Part shown: piece by piece, positions 8,087 to 17,703 of the stretch | How the letters are laid out: every line of letters begins with the position of its first letter | How positions within the stretch are numbered: position 1 is the first letter of the stretch | Assembly (NCBI GenBank): GCA_004377185.1 | Contig: SOIM01000032.1 | Location: 1 to 33,254 of the forward strand | Origin: Methanomassiliicoccales archaeon | Lineage (GTDB): Archaea; Thermoplasmatota; Thermoplasmata; RBG-16-68-12; SOIM01 | Length of the DNA stretch: 33,254 bases | Direction: 5' to 3' | The notes under the pieces: generated by a model | Databases searched by the model: none | Seen by the model: only the letters and a program-made list of their open reading frames with translations | Told to the model about the DNA's origin: nothing | Made by a program: the position numbers and the translations under genes

Positions 8087-11000
8087 CTACCAACCCACTG
8101 AAGTGAATTTCTCTGATTGGAGTTCAAAGATTAGAATTTGATAACCACCAGACATCTGGACAATTGTATCGTAGACACCTTTGGGCATCTCCCTCGCATG
8201 AAGCCTCCACATTCCCTTCATCATGTGGACCATCCCCACGACGCCGGGCATTTGGTTGCAGAGGTCTGAGAGTGCCAGTTCAACTTCGATTTCCACCACC
8301 AGCGCAAATGATGACGAACCCTGACTGAAAGTCTTCCTCACAACTCCCACGCTATAGCTGCTGCTTCCCATTTCTCCCATTGCATCCATTGGGATGACCA
8401 TGTAGTAGTAGTCTCCATCCGAGGATAGAACGCCTATGTCGTCCCATGTGTAAGTTGGGTGCTTGGAGACGTATACCGGCTCCTTGATGCCGAAAGAGCT
8501 TCTTCGTCCCGCTCTATATATTAGATAATATGATGCATCCGGGACCGGCGACCAGGTCAGTGAAACGTCATCGCCCACAGTGGATACAGAAAGAGAGGAT
8601 CTATCAGCAAGAATATCCCCAAGACCTTCGTGGTACCGGATCATCGAAGCCGGTCTGCCAATGAATGTGTAGTTCGCGGCAACAGTCAGGTATATCTCGT
8701 ATGTCTCTCCCATTTCTGCAACCGCATCGTTCGCTGGTGGACCGACCCCCTTCTCGTAGGTGACCCATTCTCCGTTTGGATTTATCCATCGGATTCGAGT
8801 TGCATTGGGGATATCATTCACATAGTAGCTTACATTCCTCGGGACTTCAGGTTCAAGCGGGAGGGAGAAGGCGTTGTACCCCTGATCGAAGCTCCTCCTC
8901 CAGATCCCGATAGTGTAGTTGGAAAAACCTATTCTTCCCAATGAGTCCACGGGACGAACGATGTAGTATATCTTGGAGACCAATGGTCCTAACGCACCAA
9001 CATCCGTCCAAGAGGTGTTCAACGGATCTACATCTCCGGAAGTGTCATGATGGGGTGTGGCGAAGCTGAAGTTTGTCTGGTTCTCGGACTGATAAATGAG
9101 GTAGTGGGACAAATCAGGGGAAATCGGTGCTGTCCAACCCAATGTGACATTGGAACCCTGAACGGTCGCTGTCAAATCCTTGGGAGCTTCCGGAGCTTCA
9201 TCGGGCATATCGGACGGGTTCAGCATTCTGGCGTAGATGTCCTTGTTACCATGCCCGTTCCTGTCCGTCTCCCAGGCCAACCACACGTCCCCCGTCACAT
9301 TACCAGTAGTAAGAGCCACCTCTTCGTCAGAATGAGTGTCGGTGGTCACCCGAATATCATGAGACCATTGGCTGGAGTTGTACCTCTTCAGGTAGATGTT
9401 CTTGTCCCCATCTCGATCGGACTCCCACGCGACCCATAGGTTCCCGTTCATGTCAGCGGCAATTGCGGATTTGATGTCCCAACCAGAGTCTCTCGTCAGC
9501 TGAATGTCCGAAGACCAATCGGTTCCGTTGTAATATTTCGCAAAGATGTCCTTGTTGCCGGTTCTTGTCGATTCCCACGCGACCCATAGGTTCCCAGTAG
9601 CATCCACACTAGCCGAGGGTCTGATGTCTTGTGAGGGGTCTGTTGTCAGTCTCATCGGAGCTGACCACGCTGTACCATTGTACATTACCGCAAAGAGGTC
9701 CCACTGGACGTTTGAGAGCTCGCTGCCGTAGATCACCCACACGTTACCAGCCAGATCCTCAACAATCCTGGGGCCTCCCCACCATCCCTGGCTTCCTATT
9801 GAATCGTCCAGTACGTATTCGCTCGACCATGATACTCCGTCATGCATGACCGCTGTGATATTCATGTCCTGATAGGGTATATTGTCCATTTGGTGGCCGC
9901 CCGTATAGAACTGGAAGTGCGTGTGCCGGTATGTGACCCATACATCTCCGGTGCTTGTAGCTACAACCCACGGTGTCTGGTCCGAATGGTCAAGGACCGT
10001 TGCGAAGCTGATCTGATCCTCAGTCAACCATTGCATACCATCGAACTTCTTGGCATATATGTCGAACTTCTGGCTCCAGTAGTACTTGCCCATCTTGGTA
10101 GCGATGAAATCATTGTATTCAATGATGTTACTCGAATAGGCCATCCAGACATTTCCACTGTCGTCCGCGGATAAGGAGGGTCTGCTCGTTCTTTTCAGTT
10201 CTTTCCCAACCAATTCCTCAGAGGACCAGCTCCCGGATGAGTAGTTCTTGGTGAAGATTTCGAAGTTGTCCTCAGTTGTGTAGGTGTGCCAGGCTATCCA
10301 TAGCTTGCCGTTCGAATCCTCCACGAGAGCAGGGTCAAGATCATTGTATGAGCTACTGGTTATCTGAACCACTTCGCCCCAGTCCTTGTACCAATCTGTA
10401 ACATATATCGTCTTGGTCGCGTTGTTGTTGGTCTCGTCCAGTTCCAGGATGGAACCAATGAAGTCAATCCGAACGAAAATGTCATGCGCCCCAGCTTTAC
10501 CATCAGTATTCCACGGCACGACCACTCTCTCAGAGGATTCCTTCGGTAGTGATGCGATTGTGATGGTCGATCCGACCTGGGTTCCTCCGAGATCCGGATT
10601 GCCGTCAAAGAACTCTACATCCACGTTCGTGGCATTCTCCTGACCTTGGTTATGAATCTCCGCTTCGACAATAACAAGATCTCCCTCTTCAGGTTCGTGA
10701 GGTGTGAGGGTGATGTCAGAGGGCAGGACTGTGAAGTCAATCAATCCGCTGATGACCATATCCGTTCTCAATCTCTCCACCTCCCGGTCATAGACGGTGT
10801 AGTTGGTGGTGTACGGCATCTCCAGAAGGAGGACTTCCCTGCTGCCGTGATCCATCGCCGTCATCGGTACTTGAATGAACCCCGCGGCCGTACCGGTCTG
10901 AGAAAGGAAGGTTCCAGCCATCATGCCAGGGTTGTTTGACCCCGCGGTTGGGTCGTAGAACGTCCTAGAAACTGCAATACCTCTTGTGACATAGCCATCT

Positions 11001-13189
11001 TCCTCGGGTATGAACGGATAGTAGCTGACATTCCCTCCAGCCCAAGGATACTCGTCACCGGCGTATCTGTCTCTGTACACCAGGTCTGCAAATCCAGGGA
11101 TGTATCTTAGAACCGCTGCCCCTGTGGCTGGGTTCGCGACCACATAGTAGTCGTAGAAGTCCTCGCTGTAGTTCTCAATGACGTACTGACCATCGTTGCT
11201 GTCCTGGTCCCTGTAGAACCTGTAGGAACCGTTCTCCAGGGGTTCCATGGAGTTGACTCCTCTTTCCGCCTTCAACAGACCTCTGTTCTCATAATAGACG
11301 ATTGTTCCATCCGCGAAACCTATCGCAAAGTCGAGGTCATTGTCCCCGTCCAGGTCGACCATTTCTGGTGAGCTGAAGTCTTTGTAACCTTCGGTGCTCC
11401 CTCCTCTTACCGTGTTGACCGTGTCGGGCTTCAACTTGCTGAAATTGGGGTTGTTCACATCACCTTCGTTGATGAACAGATTCACGGCCATGTAGGGTGC
11501 TTCGTCCGTGCCCGGCATGAAATCCAAGTCGCCGTCAACATCTATGTCCGCATATTCAGGAGTGCTGTACAGACCGGGTTTCTTTGTATAGCCAGTGTTG
11601 AGCACTTGGAAGAGTGTGTCGTTCTTTGACCAGATGGGAGTGGTACTGTCTCCCACGTTCTCGTAGTACACAATCGTCCCGTACGCCTCTCCAATTGACA
11701 AATCGAAATCTCCATCTCCATCTAGGTCAGCCAACTTCGGTGCGCTGTAGTTTCCCACATCTATTCCGCTGTACATTGCGGAATTGTTTGTCCAAGTGGG
11801 TGATGCTAGAGTTCCCGTGTTCTCGTAATAGAGCAGAATACCATCCCGTACTCCTATTGCAAGATCCAGGTCTCCATCGTTGTCCAGGTCCGTCAAATCA
11901 GGGGCCGTATTGTTTCCCAAATCGCCAACAGTCGCAAACATGGTCGGATCGAGCGTCCACTGCGGATTGAATCTCGAACCTGTGTTCTCATAATAGACCA
12001 ACGTCCCGCTCTCCTCTCCCATCACAAGGTCATAGTCCCCATCATCGTTCAAATCCCCGAATTCAGGAGAACCGAAGTTCCCCGCGTCCACAAGGTCAAA
12101 CGAGCTCGAGCTCTTCCGCTCCCAGAAATAGCTCAGCGTGTTCCCTTTTGAAATGGTGTAATTGCTGTTTGCAAAGATGGTCTGGTACTCTCCATGACCT
12201 GCATAGAGGACGGTGAATTCCATCACGAACCCGTTGTGGTTGTAGAACTTCTCGTTGATCTTCTTGGTGGTGATGGTTTCGATCAAAGGCCTGTCGTTGT
12301 AGATGTTGATTCTCACATTCGCAAAGATGCTGTCCACATTCTTGTACAAATCTGTCAGGCTTCCCCAGCCCCAATTGACCATGATCGGGTTTCTATATTC
12401 CAGGTAGACGGAGACCATTGCCCCATTCTCGTCTATTTCAACCTTTGACGGAGGACCCCATGCCAGCTGGAAATTCGTTTGGTCCAAGCAGAGCTGGTTC
12501 CCGCCCACTCTCACGAGTATGGAGCTTCTTGCACTGACAGCACTGCCGTTGGTGTAATAGACATAGACCCCTTGTGTCCAGAAGTTGATATCGTGCCACG
12601 TTTGGATTTCGTACTGCCTCGGGCCGTCTGTGACATAGATGTAGCTTCCAACGGTGGAAACGGACATGTCGCCCGGTAGCGTGGGAGAGCTTTGGGTCAC
12701 GACCTGATAGGACTTGGTCTCATACGGAGCAAAATCGTCCTGGAAAACCACGTACATCTCTTTTATGGCCCCAGAGGGATGTTTTATCGCAGTGCTGGGC
12801 AGACCACCTGATAATATCTCGGTCATCGATGGTACGCTCCGCACATACACCTGACGGCCGTCCCAAAGCTGCAAATCTCTTAGGACAAGCTTGTACCAGA
12901 CAACCTCGTTCGGTCTTGCGAAAGGAGACGGATTCGTCACTTGTAGGGGGATCGTGCCAGTGGGTTCAGGCTCGATATCTCCCATCGGGTTTCCCTGGTC
13001 AGGAGAGATCTCAACGCTGGCATCGTCGGACACGATCACATCGCTCACATGCTCGGCTTGGATGGAGTTGCCAGCACTTTCTATCAGTGGCAACGATGCA
13101 ATCGTAAGCAGCACAAAAACGACGAATGACAACGACTTGCGACTTCTTCCATGAAATGTGGACACACTTCCTTCTTCCGAGGACGGCAT
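8087..13189 (-). CDS. FG-GAP and seven-bladed-propeller surface protein with C-terminal module
   Basis: I start this 1700-residue protein at the ATG at 13189, because GAGGAGG stands just before it and a signal peptide follows (residues about 17-40). The frame extends 30 codons further upstream without such a site. Order: N-terminal beta domain (about 60-365); five FG-GAP repeats (370-635) with Ca-binding DLDGDGDFDL-type loops and YYEN ends; a further stretch of the beta region (640-815); a CARDB domain (816-920); seven blades of a WxAWxS-type propeller (about 935-1320); then fibronectin III-like (1336-1425), C-terminal module (1430-1515), a second fibronectin III-like domain and a second C-terminal module to the end (HAREMPKGVYD). 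There is no C-terminal membrane helix. Likely an extracellular adhesin or scaffold; the propeller may bind glycans, but no catalytic residues are evident. Confidence 0.9.
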   Translation of the reverse strand: MPSSEEGSVSTFHGRSRKSLSFVVFVLLTIASLPLIESAGNSIQAEHVSDVIVSDDASVEISPDQGNPMGDIEPEPTGTIPLQVTNPSPFARPNEVVWYKLVLRDLQLWDGRQVYVRSVPSMTEILSGGLPSTAIKHPSGAIKEMYVVFQDDFAPYETKSYQVVTQSSPTLPGDMSVSTVGSYIYVTDGPRQYEIQTWHDINFWTQGVYVYYTNGSAVSARSSILVRVGGNQLCLDQTNFQLAWGPPSKVEIDENGAMVSVYLEYRNPIMVNWGWGSLTDLYKNVDSIFANVRINIYNDRPLIETITTKKINEKFYNHNGFVMEFTVLYAGHGEYQTIFANSNYTISKGNTLSYFWERKSSSSFDLVDAGNFGSPEFGDLNDDGDYDLVMGEESGTLVYYENTGSRFNPQWTLDPTMFATVGDLGNNTAPDLTDLDNDGDLDLAIGVRDGILLYYENTGTLASPTWTNNSAMYSGIDVGNYSAPKLADLDGDGDFDLSIGEAYGTIVYYENVGDSTTPIWSKNDTLFQVLNTGYTKKPGLYSTPEYADIDVDGDLDFMPGTDEAPYMAVNLFINEGDVNNPNFSKLKPDTVNTVRGGSTEGYKDFSSPEMVDLDGDNDLDFAIGFADGTIVYYENRGLLKAERGVNSMEPLENGSYRFYRDQDSNDGQYVIENYSEDFYDYYVVANPATGAAVLRYIPGFADLVYRDRYAGDEYPWAGGNVSYYPFIPEEDGYVTRGIAVSRTFYDPTAGSNNPGMMAGTFLSQTGTAAGFIQVPMTAMDHGSREVLLLEMPYTTNYTVYDREVERLRTDMVISGLIDFTVLPSDITLTPHEPEEGDLVIVEAEIHNQGQENATNVDVEFFDGNPDLGGTQVGSTITIASLPKESSERVVVPWNTDGKAGAHDIFVRIDFIGSILELDETNNNATKTIYVTDWYKDWGEVVQITSSSYNDLDPALVEDSNGKLWIAWHTYTTEDNFEIFTKNYSSGSWSSEELVGKELKRTSRPSLSADDSGNVWMAYSSNIIEYNDFIATKMGKYYWSQKFDIYAKKFDGMQWLTEDQISFATVLDHSDQTPWVVATSTGDVWVTYRHTHFQFYTGGHQMDNIPYQDMNITAVMHDGVSWSSEYVLDDSIGSQGWWGGPRIVEDLAGNVWVIYGSELSNVQWDLFAVMYNGTAWSAPMRLTTDPSQDIRPSASVDATGNLWVAWESTRTGNKDIFAKYYNGTDWSSDIQLTRDSGWDIKSAIAADMNGNLWVAWESDRDGDKNIYLKRYNSSQWSHDIRVTTDTHSDEEVALTTGNVTGDVWLAWETDRNGHGNKDIYARMLNPSDMPDEAPEAPKDLTATVQGSNVTLGWTAPISPDLSHYLIYQSENQTNFSFATPHHDTSGDVDPLNTSWTDVGALGPLVSKIYYIVRPVDSLGRIGFSNYTIGIWRRSFDQGYNAFSLPLEPEVPRNVSYYVNDIPNATRIRWINPNGEWVTYEKGVGPPANDAVAEMGETYEIYLTVAANYTFIGRPASMIRYHEGLGDILADRSSLSVSTVGDDVSLTWSPVPDASYYLIYRAGRRSSFGIKEPVYVSKHPTYTWDDIGVLSSDGDYYYMVIPMDAMGEMGSSSYSVGVVRKTFSQGSSSFALVVEIEVELALSDLCNQMPGVVGMVHMMKGMWRLHAREMPKGVYDTIVQMSGGYQILIFELQSEKFTSVGW
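9423..9595 (-). repeat. Tandem propeller-blade repeat with a 23-nt identical core
   Basis: The same 23-nt stretch occurs at 9423-9445 and 9573-9595, exactly 150 bp (50 codons) apart. It encodes the NLWVAWES core of two neighbouring blades. Such DNA-level identity among otherwise diverged blades points to a recent duplication or gene conversion. Confidence 0.7.
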
Positions 13190-13245
13190 TTTCCTCCTCT
13201 CCCTCACGATAACTCTATTCGAGTCAACATCGATAACGGGGAAGG

Positions 13246-13258
13246 AGTAAAAATCTTT
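13246..13258 (-). promoter_or_regulatory. Weak TATA-like box before the FG-GAP/propeller gene
   Basis: AAAGATTTTTACT on the minus strand lies in the 91-bp gap after the upstream stop codon (13281). It would give a start point near 13226 and a leader of about 37 nt ahead of ATG 13189. The match to a TATA box is poor, so co-transcription with the upstream gene is an alternative. Confidence 0.25.
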
Positions 13259-13280
13259 GCTGGTCGGAACTAATCCCAAT

Positions 13281-16200
13281 TCAGTATCCGATGTACGTGT
13301 ACCTGGACGGAGTTCCTTCTATCAGGATCTGATAGCCTTCTGCCTGTTCGATGAAGGGATCGTACACGCCTGTGGGCATCTCCCTTGCATGGAGTCTCCA
13401 CTGGCCCTTGATCATGAAGACTATGCCGACCACGTTGTCCATGTTCTCGCAGTAGTAATCCAACGTCCACATTCCGCTCGGTTTGAGAGGAAGAGCCATG
13501 TCGTCAGTCCCTGGTTCATACAGGACGGTGACCACACCGACGCTGTAAGTGCTGCCCCCTTCCTGTCCTCCGGAGGAAACCGGAACCACCATGTAGTACC
13601 ATTCGGAAGGACCTGCTATCGCACCGGAGTCCACCCAGTCAGTAATGCCCGCATCCAGTGTGACGAGAGGGTTGAGAACCTGTTGGTGGAAAGCCATTCT
13701 GTCGGTGGCTCGGTATATGCTGTAGTTCGTGGCACCCGCGGTAGCTCTCCAGTAGAGATGGGCATCATCTTGGTCGGTGAGAACGGTCAGCCCCTTTCGG
13801 AAGGTGATTGACGAGCCCAGACCTTCTTGGTATTTGATCATAGATGCCGGGCTTCCCACAAAGGTGAAGTCTGATGGCGCGGAAAGATAGATCCCGAATC
13901 CCTCTCCCATGGTCAAAGGCCCTGGTTTTCTGATGAGGCCTCCTTTCCAGTGCCTCACCCATTGGCCGTTGGTGTCCATCCAATCGATGTACATTGTGTC
14001 GGGGATAGAGTTGGCGTACCACTCGATATCCCGCACCATTAACGGGTCAAGAGGTAAAGAGAAGGCGTTCATTCCCGCAGTGAATGACCTCGTCCACTTG
14101 CCCACTGTGTTGCTGCTGATGCTCTTCATCCCCAGATTGTTGACGCCCCTTACCACGTAATAGTATTCCCTGGGTGTCGGGGAAGCGGCTCCCGTATCGT
14201 TCCAAGTGGTCCTGGTAGGAATCACGCCATTGTCTGAGTTTATGGAAGTATCAATCCACGGGGTAGAAAAGTCGAACCCTCTCTGGTCGGTCGCTCTGTA
14301 GATGAGATAGTGGCTTATGTTCGGTCCTGGTATGGTCCAGGAAAGGTGAACATCGTCCTGGTCAGCCGTGATGCCCAAGATTGGCGGGTCTACCGGCTCC
14401 GGCATCAGCACGGTGATGTGAACATCTGGGAAGTACACCGTTTCGGTGGAATTGTCCCATTTGGTGTAGTTGACCCTTGAAAGAGAAGCGATTCCGACAG
14501 GGACATATCCATCCAGTGATGAGGTCACCTCGTACTTGGTGATCCAGGACTCATTGATGAATATCTTGTCGACGTCCCAAGCCAACACTGTGCTTCCGTC
14601 GGGGTTCGTGGTGATGGAATCCGGAGGACGAGGATTGAAGTTCTCGTCTCGGAAGGAGCCAGGAACGTAGTGAATGTAGGGAGGCAGGGCGTCCTGTATC
14701 ATGGGATTTGGGTTTATTGGATCCTCTATATGCGTCCCTGCAATGTTCATGACGCTTTGGAATATCCCGAGGTAGATGTCCTCAAGAGCGTCCGCCGTTG
14801 GAGCGCGATAGTACTCACCACCAGTGATATCCGCTATCTGTTGAAGGAGGGCCTCGTTCACTTGTCCGCCCACGAGAAGACCGATGGTGAAGATGATTAT
14901 GCCGTTGTCCGCAGCTCTTTGGGCCTCTTGGATAGTTACCAAATCACGGCCGGCACCAGAGTTCTTGCCATCGGTGAGAAGTATCTCCACTTTCATATGG
15001 CTCGGGTCTCCGTAGCCCACCAGTTCGTCTGTGGCGATTCTCATACCCGCACTTATGTTCGTTCCACCGGACGCGGCCGGGAACAAATCGATGTCAGCCT
15101 TCACTTGGTTGTAGTCCCAAGTTAGGTGATGACCGTTCACCAGATTCGCATCGCTCGTGAATCTAACCGTCGCGGCCCTGTCAGGTATCTTCATCATGTC
15201 CACATACGCTTTTGCGCCGGACAGCCTTAGATTTCCCGGGTCATTCCATTGCATGCTTCCGGAATTGTCTATCACGAAGACAGTGTCCTGAGGCGTATAC
15301 CACATGAGAGGTGTCCCGGCACCCGTCGCATCCAGCGTTACAGTGGTCTCCTGCGGGAAGACAAGTGAACCTTCCCCCCAAATCGTATCCGGATTCGCGG
15401 ACTTGTCCAGTGCGATGTATGGAGGTTCAACAGCAGTCGTTCTCAGCGTAACCACATCGAGCACATTCGTGTTGACCGAGGAGGTCGCGGTTACGTACAC
15501 GGTGTTGATGTTCCCGCTTTGCGGATCCATTGGGGCTGTGACCCGAACCTTCAAATCCAAAGTCTCTCCAACCCTCATCTGGTCACTGTCAGGGATGGTA
15601 TCGCCATCATGGTCCGAGATTGGAGTGTAGAACGCATCGGTGATCACAGTACTCCATCCAAGGGATGAAACGAAGGTTATGTCCATGTAGTCAGGCATGC
15701 TCCCGAAGTACTTGAGCGCGACATCGTAATCCGCGGTCTGTCCAACATCCACCATCCTGGACTGGTCCGGACCTATGCTTATCGTCTCTGGAGTGGGGCT
15801 GCCAAACCTCCAACCCGCCTCCGTTGAGGAAGCATCGCTGTAACCATCATATCCCCATTGAGCTGGCTCATCAACCCTTTCCATGGACTGACCTTGGACG
15901 TGCGCCGTGGTCCAACCAACCTCATCCACCAGCCTGCCCCATGGGTCATACAGATATACGTTGTCACCGTTGGTGGTTCCGTCATCCATATCGAAATCCA
16001 CCGGGAGATCTTCCGCTCTCAGCACGAAGTATCTTCTGTTCGTGTTCAGAAACACAGAAGGCAGAAGGTACTCAGAGTCCACGACCAATGTCCAACCGTT
16101 CGTACTCACCGAGCTCATACCTGGGTAGTAGATCTCAATGAACCGGTCGTTTGGCTGGTTTGCGTTGAAATAGACTTCTTTGAGAACGATTGTGGGAGGG

Positions 16201-17546
16201 TCCAGCCGGGCCATTCGGTCGTTCTGTGCCCCAAAGGTGGGCGTGGGGGCCCTGGTCCATTCTTTCGAGTAGTTAGTGCCAGTCCAATATCGAGCGATGG
16301 TTTCGTCCTTCAGAGGATCTGGAGCGGGACCTTTTAGGCCGAATGTGACAGAATCAAGTAGGAAACCTGTGGAATAATAAATGCCGATTCTGTCGCCTTC
16401 CGTGCTTGAGAAGGCCTCTCCTGGACCTAGTGAATAGACCGAGTAATCTCCAGGTGCAATGATGCTCCTACTCCAACCACCGGATGTCCACTTGGTCAGA
16501 CCGTTTGGAGAGAGATAGATTTCCGACTCCAAGACGGATCTTTCCCCTCCGTTATAGATTTCGATCTTCACATTGTCCATAGTCGCGAAATCCTGAATCT
16601 CAGTGATGTAGAGCTTCGTCATTTGGAGAACCAGGAACTCCTGAGCCTTGGAAGCCGCCCATGCGACATCCTGATATCTTGTTCCAAAACTAATCACAAG
16701 CGGCAAGGTCACATTGGATCCGGCTGGAAGAGTCCCTACCTCCCATCCCACCATGCTGGTCATCTCGGCAGCCAAACCGTGAACCTTGTTTGTCATGAGC
16801 GCCTGATAGAGCGTCTTGTCATCGTTCGGATCCACAGCACCAGCCTTTCCGGCAGGGTTTCCGTAGTAGTGATTGACAGGCACGGCAGGATCTCCAGAGG
16901 ACAGGCCCATGGCAGTGGTTCCCGTTGTTTCATCTTCAATATAATATATGGAATCCCCCGCATTCCAGTAGTCCACGTCATCCCCTGGTGTGTTGTCGAG
17001 TCTTGTTCGGAAGTTCATTCCCACCCTGAGGTCATTGATGTCTTGGCCGTAGATGTTCTCGAGCTTCCACACAAGGATTGCCCAGTCCTCGCCAGCTTTG
17101 CTGTATGCTGTTTGATAAATCTTGAGGTCATTTGAAACTCCAGAAACCCCCGTTTGGGTAAATGAGGAGTACGTCTCTTGAATCGAGTCGAACTGGACCC
17201 AGACGTTCGGTTCGTCTATCGTGAAATCTCCCGTTCCGGACCCGTACCCGGTCGCAACGTCCGTGTTGCCGCCTCCAGAGGGGTAGGCGTCATGGTAGAT
17301 AATGAGGTAGCTCTTGTATATCATGTGCGTCTCGACTTGCATATTCCAGGAGACCTCATTGGTTATGACACCGTAGTCGTTGATGCTGAATGTCACGCTC
17401 CCGGCAGTCAAGGGCAGCCCGGCTGCACTTGCAGTCGGAGAGAACAGGAAGCCCGATAGAATTGCAGTGAGAAAAAAGCCCAACACAATCGGCCAGGATA
17501 GTGCTTTGGCAACTCCTCTTCCTTGCCCACTTCCTTTTCTCATCAT
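13281..17546 (-). CDS. von Willebrand A surface protein with lamin-tail-like domains
   Basis: This protein has 1421 residues from the ATG at 17546. A GTG 18 nt upstream has no ribosome site. Signal peptide (about 15-42), then a unique N-terminal beta domain (to about 300) that I do not recognise. Two lamin-tail-like modules follow (about 309-430 and 451-562, with IxEIYxxG and DxVGW motifs), then a NEW3-like Ig domain (590-705), and a von Willebrand A domain (752-929) with an intact metal site: DNSGS, a GGTNIS threonine and LLTDGKNSG. After it come a beta domain, fibronectin III-like (1053-1140), C-terminal module (1150-1240), second fibronectin III-like and second C-terminal module (1339-1421, HAREMPTGVYD). 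No membrane helix at the end. The metal site suggests Mg-dependent protein or ligand binding at the surface. It is a close paralogue of the next upstream gene from the lamin-tail region onward. Confidence 0.9.
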   Translation of the reverse strand: MMRKGSGQGRGVAKALSWPIVLGFFLTAILSGFLFSPTASAAGLPLTAGSVTFSINDYGVITNEVSWNMQVETHMIYKSYLIIYHDAYPSGGGNTDVATGYGSGTGDFTIDEPNVWVQFDSIQETYSSFTQTGVSGVSNDLKIYQTAYSKAGEDWAILVWKLENIYGQDINDLRVGMNFRTRLDNTPGDDVDYWNAGDSIYYIEDETTGTTAMGLSSGDPAVPVNHYYGNPAGKAGAVDPNDDKTLYQALMTNKVHGLAAEMTSMVGWEVGTLPAGSNVTLPLVISFGTRYQDVAWAASKAQEFLVLQMTKLYITEIQDFATMDNVKIEIYNGGERSVLESEIYLSPNGLTKWTSGGWSRSIIAPGDYSVYSLGPGEAFSSTEGDRIGIYYSTGFLLDSVTFGLKGPAPDPLKDETIARYWTGTNYSKEWTRAPTPTFGAQNDRMARLDPPTIVLKEVYFNANQPNDRFIEIYYPGMSSVSTNGWTLVVDSEYLLPSVFLNTNRRYFVLRAEDLPVDFDMDDGTTNGDNVYLYDPWGRLVDEVGWTTAHVQGQSMERVDEPAQWGYDGYSDASSTEAGWRFGSPTPETISIGPDQSRMVDVGQTADYDVALKYFGSMPDYMDITFVSSLGWSTVITDAFYTPISDHDGDTIPDSDQMRVGETLDLKVRVTAPMDPQSGNINTVYVTATSSVNTNVLDVVTLRTTAVEPPYIALDKSANPDTIWGEGSLVFPQETTVTLDATGAGTPLMWYTPQDTVFVIDNSGSMQWNDPGNLRLSGAKAYVDMMKIPDRAATVRFTSDANLVNGHHLTWDYNQVKADIDLFPAASGGTNISAGMRIATDELVGYGDPSHMKVEILLTDGKNSGAGRDLVTIQEAQRAADNGIIIFTIGLLVGGQVNEALLQQIADITGGEYYRAPTADALEDIYLGIFQSVMNIAGTHIEDPINPNPMIQDALPPYIHYVPGSFRDENFNPRPPDSITTNPDGSTVLAWDVDKIFINESWITKYEVTSSLDGYVPVGIASLSRVNYTKWDNSTETVYFPDVHITVLMPEPVDPPILGITADQDDVHLSWTIPGPNISHYLIYRATDQRGFDFSTPWIDTSINSDNGVIPTRTTWNDTGAASPTPREYYYVVRGVNNLGMKSISSNTVGKWTRSFTAGMNAFSLPLDPLMVRDIEWYANSIPDTMYIDWMDTNGQWVRHWKGGLIRKPGPLTMGEGFGIYLSAPSDFTFVGSPASMIKYQEGLGSSITFRKGLTVLTDQDDAHLYWRATAGATNYSIYRATDRMAFHQQVLNPLVTLDAGITDWVDSGAIAGPSEWYYMVVPVSSGGQEGGSTYSVGVVTVLYEPGTDDMALPLKPSGMWTLDYYCENMDNVVGIVFMIKGQWRLHAREMPTGVYDPFIEQAEGYQILIEGTPSRYTYIGY

Positions 17547-17642
17547 CCGCCCCCTTAGCTCCACGGGATCGATGCTCCGTTTCTGTAGGGTTTGTTCTTC
17601 TTTCTGTGATTAGAACAGAATTTCGCCCAATGCCTGAAGAAA

Positions 17643-17660
17643 ATATCTGTCATCAGATAT
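17643..17660. repeat. 7-bp inverted repeat overlapping the promoter
   Basis: ATATCTG and CAGATAT flank TCAT as a perfect inverted repeat. Its right arm overlaps the TATA-like element of the von Willebrand A gene at 13281-17546. It could be a regulator-binding site. Confidence 0.6.
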
Positions 17661-17665
17661 AAGAA
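17655..17665 (-). promoter_or_regulatory. TATA-like box of the 1421-residue von Willebrand A gene
   Basis: TTCTTATATCT on the minus strand would set the start point near 17633, with a leader of about 87 nt to ATG 17546. It sits in a 157-bp gap, the longest between the minus-strand genes, and is overlapped by an inverted repeat. Confidence 0.5.
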
Positions 17666-17671
17666 TGTTGT

Positions 17672-17684
17672 GCTATGTCATAGC
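17672..17684. repeat. 6-bp inverted repeat upstream of the TATA box
   Basis: GCTATG and CATAGC around a single T form a perfect 13-nt palindrome, 19 nt past the stop codon of the upstream gene and directly upstream of the TATA-like box. It may be an operator or activator site. The one-nucleotide spacing argues against an RNA hairpin. Confidence 0.55.
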
Positions 17685-17703
17685 AAGGTATGGCAGCCTT
17701 GTC

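Noticed and set aside
13190-13279. 30-codon N-terminal extension of the FG-GAP/propeller gene
   Set aside because: It has no ribosome site and would put a non-hydrophobic stretch before the signal peptide. The ATG at 13189 has GAGGAGG beside it.
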